64,000 nucleotides of DNA from positions 62,001-126,000 of the forward strand of contig NZ_JACZFQ010000013.1 in the NCBI RefSeq assembly GCF_014904755.1, written 5' to 3'. The stretch is from Neoluteolibacter marinus. Its GTDB lineage: Bacteria; Verrucomicrobiota; Verrucomicrobiia; Verrucomicrobiales; Akkermansiaceae. Of this stretch, positions 61,975-64,000 are shown one piece after another (the first letter of the stretch is position 1; each line of letters begins with the position of its first letter). The translations under genes and the position numbers were made by a program. Under the pieces are notes generated by a model that was not told the origin of the DNA, ran no database searches, and was given only the letters and a program-made list of their open reading frames with translations.

Positions 61975-63102
61975 ATGCTCGCCTTCATTTCCCGATTGTT
62001 CGATACGTCTGACTTCCCGGCCCGCTGGCATTGCGGGAATTGGAGTGAAGTCCACGGATGGACGCACATTGTTTCGGACGTTTCGATTTTCGGCGCCTAC
62101 TCCATGATCCCGCTGGCACTTGCCGGTTATTGGTGGATCAAGCGCTCCGAGCTGGCGTTTCCCCGGCTTTTCTGGCTATTCGCAGCCTTCATCCTGAGCT
62201 GCGGGACGACCCACCTGATCGAGGCGGTCATTTTTTACCAGCCGGTCTACCGGTTCGCCGCGCTGATGAAGGTGGTGACCGCCGTGGTCTCCTGGGCCAC
62301 CGTGATCGCGCTTTTACGGGTGTTCCCCCAGGCCCTGGAGCTGCCCGGCTTGCGGAAAGTGAATTGCAAGCTGGAGGAACAGCTCGCCCGGAACCGCGAG
62401 GTCGAGGAGGAGCTGAGGAGGAGCAATCGCGACCTCGAGGAGTTCACCGGCATCGTCACCCATGACCTGCGCAACCCGATGGGCGGCGCCTTGTTCGCGG
62501 CGGAAATGGTCGGGGAGTCGCTGGATGCCGGCAAGGAGGAGGCAGCGCGCGCGCAGCTCGTGTTGGTGCTCGAGTCGCTGCGCCGGATGGATGAGCTGGT
62601 GAAGGAGTTGCATGCCGACTCGCTGTCGCGGCGGGAAAGCCGGAAGTTCGAGGTGGTCGATCTCGAGGCCGTGGTCGAGGCTGTCCGGAAGAACCTGGCG
62701 AGATCGATCGAGGCCAATCATGCGAATCTCGCGGTGGGGCACTTGCCTTCGATTTCGGGCAACCGGACGCTCTTGGTCCAGCTCTTCACCAATTTGGTGG
62801 AGAATGCCTTGAAATACCGTTCCCAGGCTGCTCCGGAGATCCGTATCACGGCGCACGCCGACGGCTTGCAGGAACGGATCTCCGTTTCGGACAACGGCCG
62901 GGGAGTCGCCGAGGAAGACCGGCTGCGCATCTTCGAGTCGAAGACCCGTGGCGGCAACGTGGCCTCCGTGGGGGGGAGCGGGCTTGGTCTTTCTTTCTGC
63001 CGCCGGATCATGGAGGAGCACGGCGGCACGATCGGGGTGATTTCCAATCCGGGTGGCGGGGCTACCTTCGAGCTCAGATTCCCGGCAAAGAAGGGGGATT
63101 GA
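61975..63102 (+). CDS. Ethylene-receptor-like histidine kinase
   Basis: 375 residues from ATG 61975 (aagggg at -8; GTG 61951 is in frame). Three membrane helices near residues 35-115 match the ethylene-binding domain of ETR1: Asp35, Tyr42, Ile45-Pro46 in VSDVSIFGAYSMIPLALAGY and Cys76/His80 in LSCGTTHLIEAVIF correspond to ETR1 Asp25, Tyr32, Ile35-Pro36, Cys65 and His69. A coiled coil follows. The kinase core has the H-box FTGIVTHDLRNPMGG (His163), N-box LFTNLVENALKYR and the ATP-lid motifs VSDNGRGV and GGSGLGLSFCR. There is no GAF or receiver domain and no response-regulator gene adjacent. Ligand binding (Cu(I)/ethylene) is inferred from residues only. Confidence 0.88.
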   Translation: MLAFISRLFDTSDFPARWHCGNWSEVHGWTHIVSDVSIFGAYSMIPLALAGYWWIKRSELAFPRLFWLFAAFILSCGTTHLIEAVIFYQPVYRFAALMKVVTAVVSWATVIALLRVFPQALELPGLRKVNCKLEEQLARNREVEEELRRSNRDLEEFTGIVTHDLRNPMGGALFAAEMVGESLDAGKEEAARAQLVLVLESLRRMDELVKELHADSLSRRESRKFEVVDLEAVVEAVRKNLARSIEANHANLAVGHLPSISGNRTLLVQLFTNLVENALKYRSQAAPEIRITAHADGLQERISVSDNGRGVAEEDRLRIFESKTRGGNVASVGGSGLGLSFCRRIMEEHGGTIGVISNPGGGATFELRFPAKKGD

Positions 63103-63269
63103 TTCCAAGGATCGGTGTCGCAAGCGCAGGGCTTCGATCGTTGCCAGTGGCTTCCGATGCTCCGGATGAATTGCAAGGAGCTAGACTCACGCCGCTGATA
63201 GGGCATCCTCCCGCCGGGCCGCTTGAAGGACGCCATCATTCGTGGCGCACCGAGAAGTCCCCGAGAAAT

Positions 63270-63354
63270 GCCACCGTGGCGGAATGGTAGACGCCGCGGA
63301 CTTAAAATCCGTTGCAGGGCAACCTGCGTGCCGGTTCGAGTCCGGCCGGTGGCA
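63270..63354 (+). tRNA. tRNA-Leu (anticodon UAA)
   Basis: 85-nt class II tRNA. Acceptor arms gccaccg (63270-63276) and cggtggc (63347-63353) with discriminator A; D-arm; anticodon arm cgga-cttaaaa-tccg, giving anticodon TAA (reads UUA); long variable arm tgcagggcaacctgcg; T-arm gccggttcgagtccggc. CCA is not encoded. Confidence 0.95.
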
Positions 63355-64000
63355 CTCATTATCAGTGTTTTAGCGAATTTTTGTTTTTGGGGGGTGGGAG
63401 CCCTCATCCCGTATACTGCCCTTAAAATCCGATTTGTTCATTTTCAAGGCCTCAGCGTCGTTCTGAGGAATTGGCGGGTGGGGATTCTTGGAAGCATTTG
63501 TTCAGTCGAGTTCTGCAGCGATGGTCCAGAGTGTAATTAAGTGCTTGACCAGGCTCTGGTTGGGATTCGCTCCATCTGAAATGCTTGTTGCTGCGGATGG
63601 GCTGCCTCGCTGGTTACTGCACATTTGAGTCGAGGCCGGCGAGGGTGGTCCTGAGTGCCTGACTTTTTGATAAGGTGTTAGCGCTCGCTTGGACAACTCG
63701 ATGTCTCGACTCGGTTCCAACGGTGGTGGGTGTGGCGTTGCGACCGAATCTTCCCCAGGAGACTGGTGGTTCCAATCGCGAGTTGCCTTAGAAGGCCGCT
63801 AAGTAGAGAATTGCACCCTTCGCCATTGATGAGAATTTGAGATCGAGGGCTGGTGCCATCGGATCCGATTTTGTGAAGAAAGCAGGGGCGATCACCCCGC
63901 CAATGTCCCAGGGGTGTCATTAAACAGCTGGGAAATAACGAGTGAAAAAATTTCGGCTTGGCCCGAGCTGTGGTTTTCCGCTCTGTTAGTATCGAAAGTA
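63355..64000. other. Gene-poor, AT-richer stretch after tRNA-Leu
   Basis: No convincing gene. The short open frames (for example 63678-63920, minus) lack recognisable motifs or start signals, and the composition is clearly lower in GC than the rest of the window. Contains an 11-bp copy (cttaaaatccg, 63421-63431) of the tRNA anticodon-arm sequence at 63301-63311. This could be the edge of an island integrated at the tRNA or simply decayed sequence. Confidence 0.5.

Noticed and set aside
63678-63920. An 80-codon minus-strand gene in the tail
   Set aside because: No recognisable motif, poor start context and atypical composition; not supported as a gene.

Overview
The window (high GC, gene-dense, ~50 protein genes, one tRNA) looks like a chromosomal segment of a Verrucomicrobiae bacterium. 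The lineage is inferred from the gene mix rather than from any rRNA: a paired DUF1549/DUF1553 and DUF1501 locus beside an ECF sigma/anti-sigma pair, a formylglycine sulfatase, a DUF1680 (GH127) arabinofuranosidase, secreted proteins with thrombospondin type-3 repeats, together with a Gram-negative envelope (BamA, OmpA-like protein, L,D-transpeptidase, Tat signal). Housekeeping genes (purB, tsaD, tig, clpP, clpX, bamA, rpsT, rpoA, rplQ, mqo) dominate. I see no prophage, insertion sequence, CRISPR array or complete mobile element.

Layout. 1-13649: a truncated secreted protein, a very long MscS-family channel, a methyltransferase, two translationally coupled secreted Hcp-fold proteins, an arylsulfatase, purB and a GH127 enzyme. 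13646-18300: an SDR/DUF2867 protein, then a sulfide/persulfide detoxification locus with a divergent ArsR regulator, a palindromic operator, a rhodanese, a persulfide-dioxygenase-like MBL/rhodanese fusion and a TauE/SafE exporter. 18297-31390 is mainly minus strand: OmpA-like protein, HAD phosphatase, (plus-strand) a giant 1787-residue exported protein, tsaD, a C-terminal processing protease, and the tig-clpP-clpX proteostasis cluster, with an intrinsic terminator between clpP and clpX. 31561-39447: bamA, ygfZ, an unknown exported protein, a GT2 glycosyltransferase, an L,D-transpeptidase lipoprotein, rpsT, a small zinc-ribbon protein and a Cys-rich 17-residue-repeat protein. 39513-45695 (minus): Xer recombinase, serine hydrolase, tandem universal stress protein, SulP transporter, TatD-like hydrolase and a small unknown protein. 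45807-51565: ECF sigma, anti-sigma, DUF1549/1553 and DUF1501. 51580-58183: EF-hand protein, mqo, then a tight five-gene plus-strand operon (zinc-ribbon TPM-like, membrane TPM-like, TPMT-like methyltransferase, HtrA-like protease, catalytically dead HtrA-like paralogue with an inserted PDZ). 58190-64000: photolyase, small AP2-like protein, rpoA-rplQ, an ethylene-receptor-like histidine kinase, tRNA-Leu(UAA) and a gene-poor tail.

The most interesting items are (i) the histidine kinase at 61975 whose membrane domain carries every ethylene/copper-binding position I can recall from plant ETR1, (ii) the active/dead HtrA pair in a TPM-protein operon, (iii) the paired exported Hcp-fold proteins with no type VI system around them, (iv) the Cys-rich repeat protein, and (v) an attenuator-like set of mutually exclusive hairpins between rpsT and the small zinc-ribbon gene. 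All functional calls rest on reading motifs by eye; no database search was possible.
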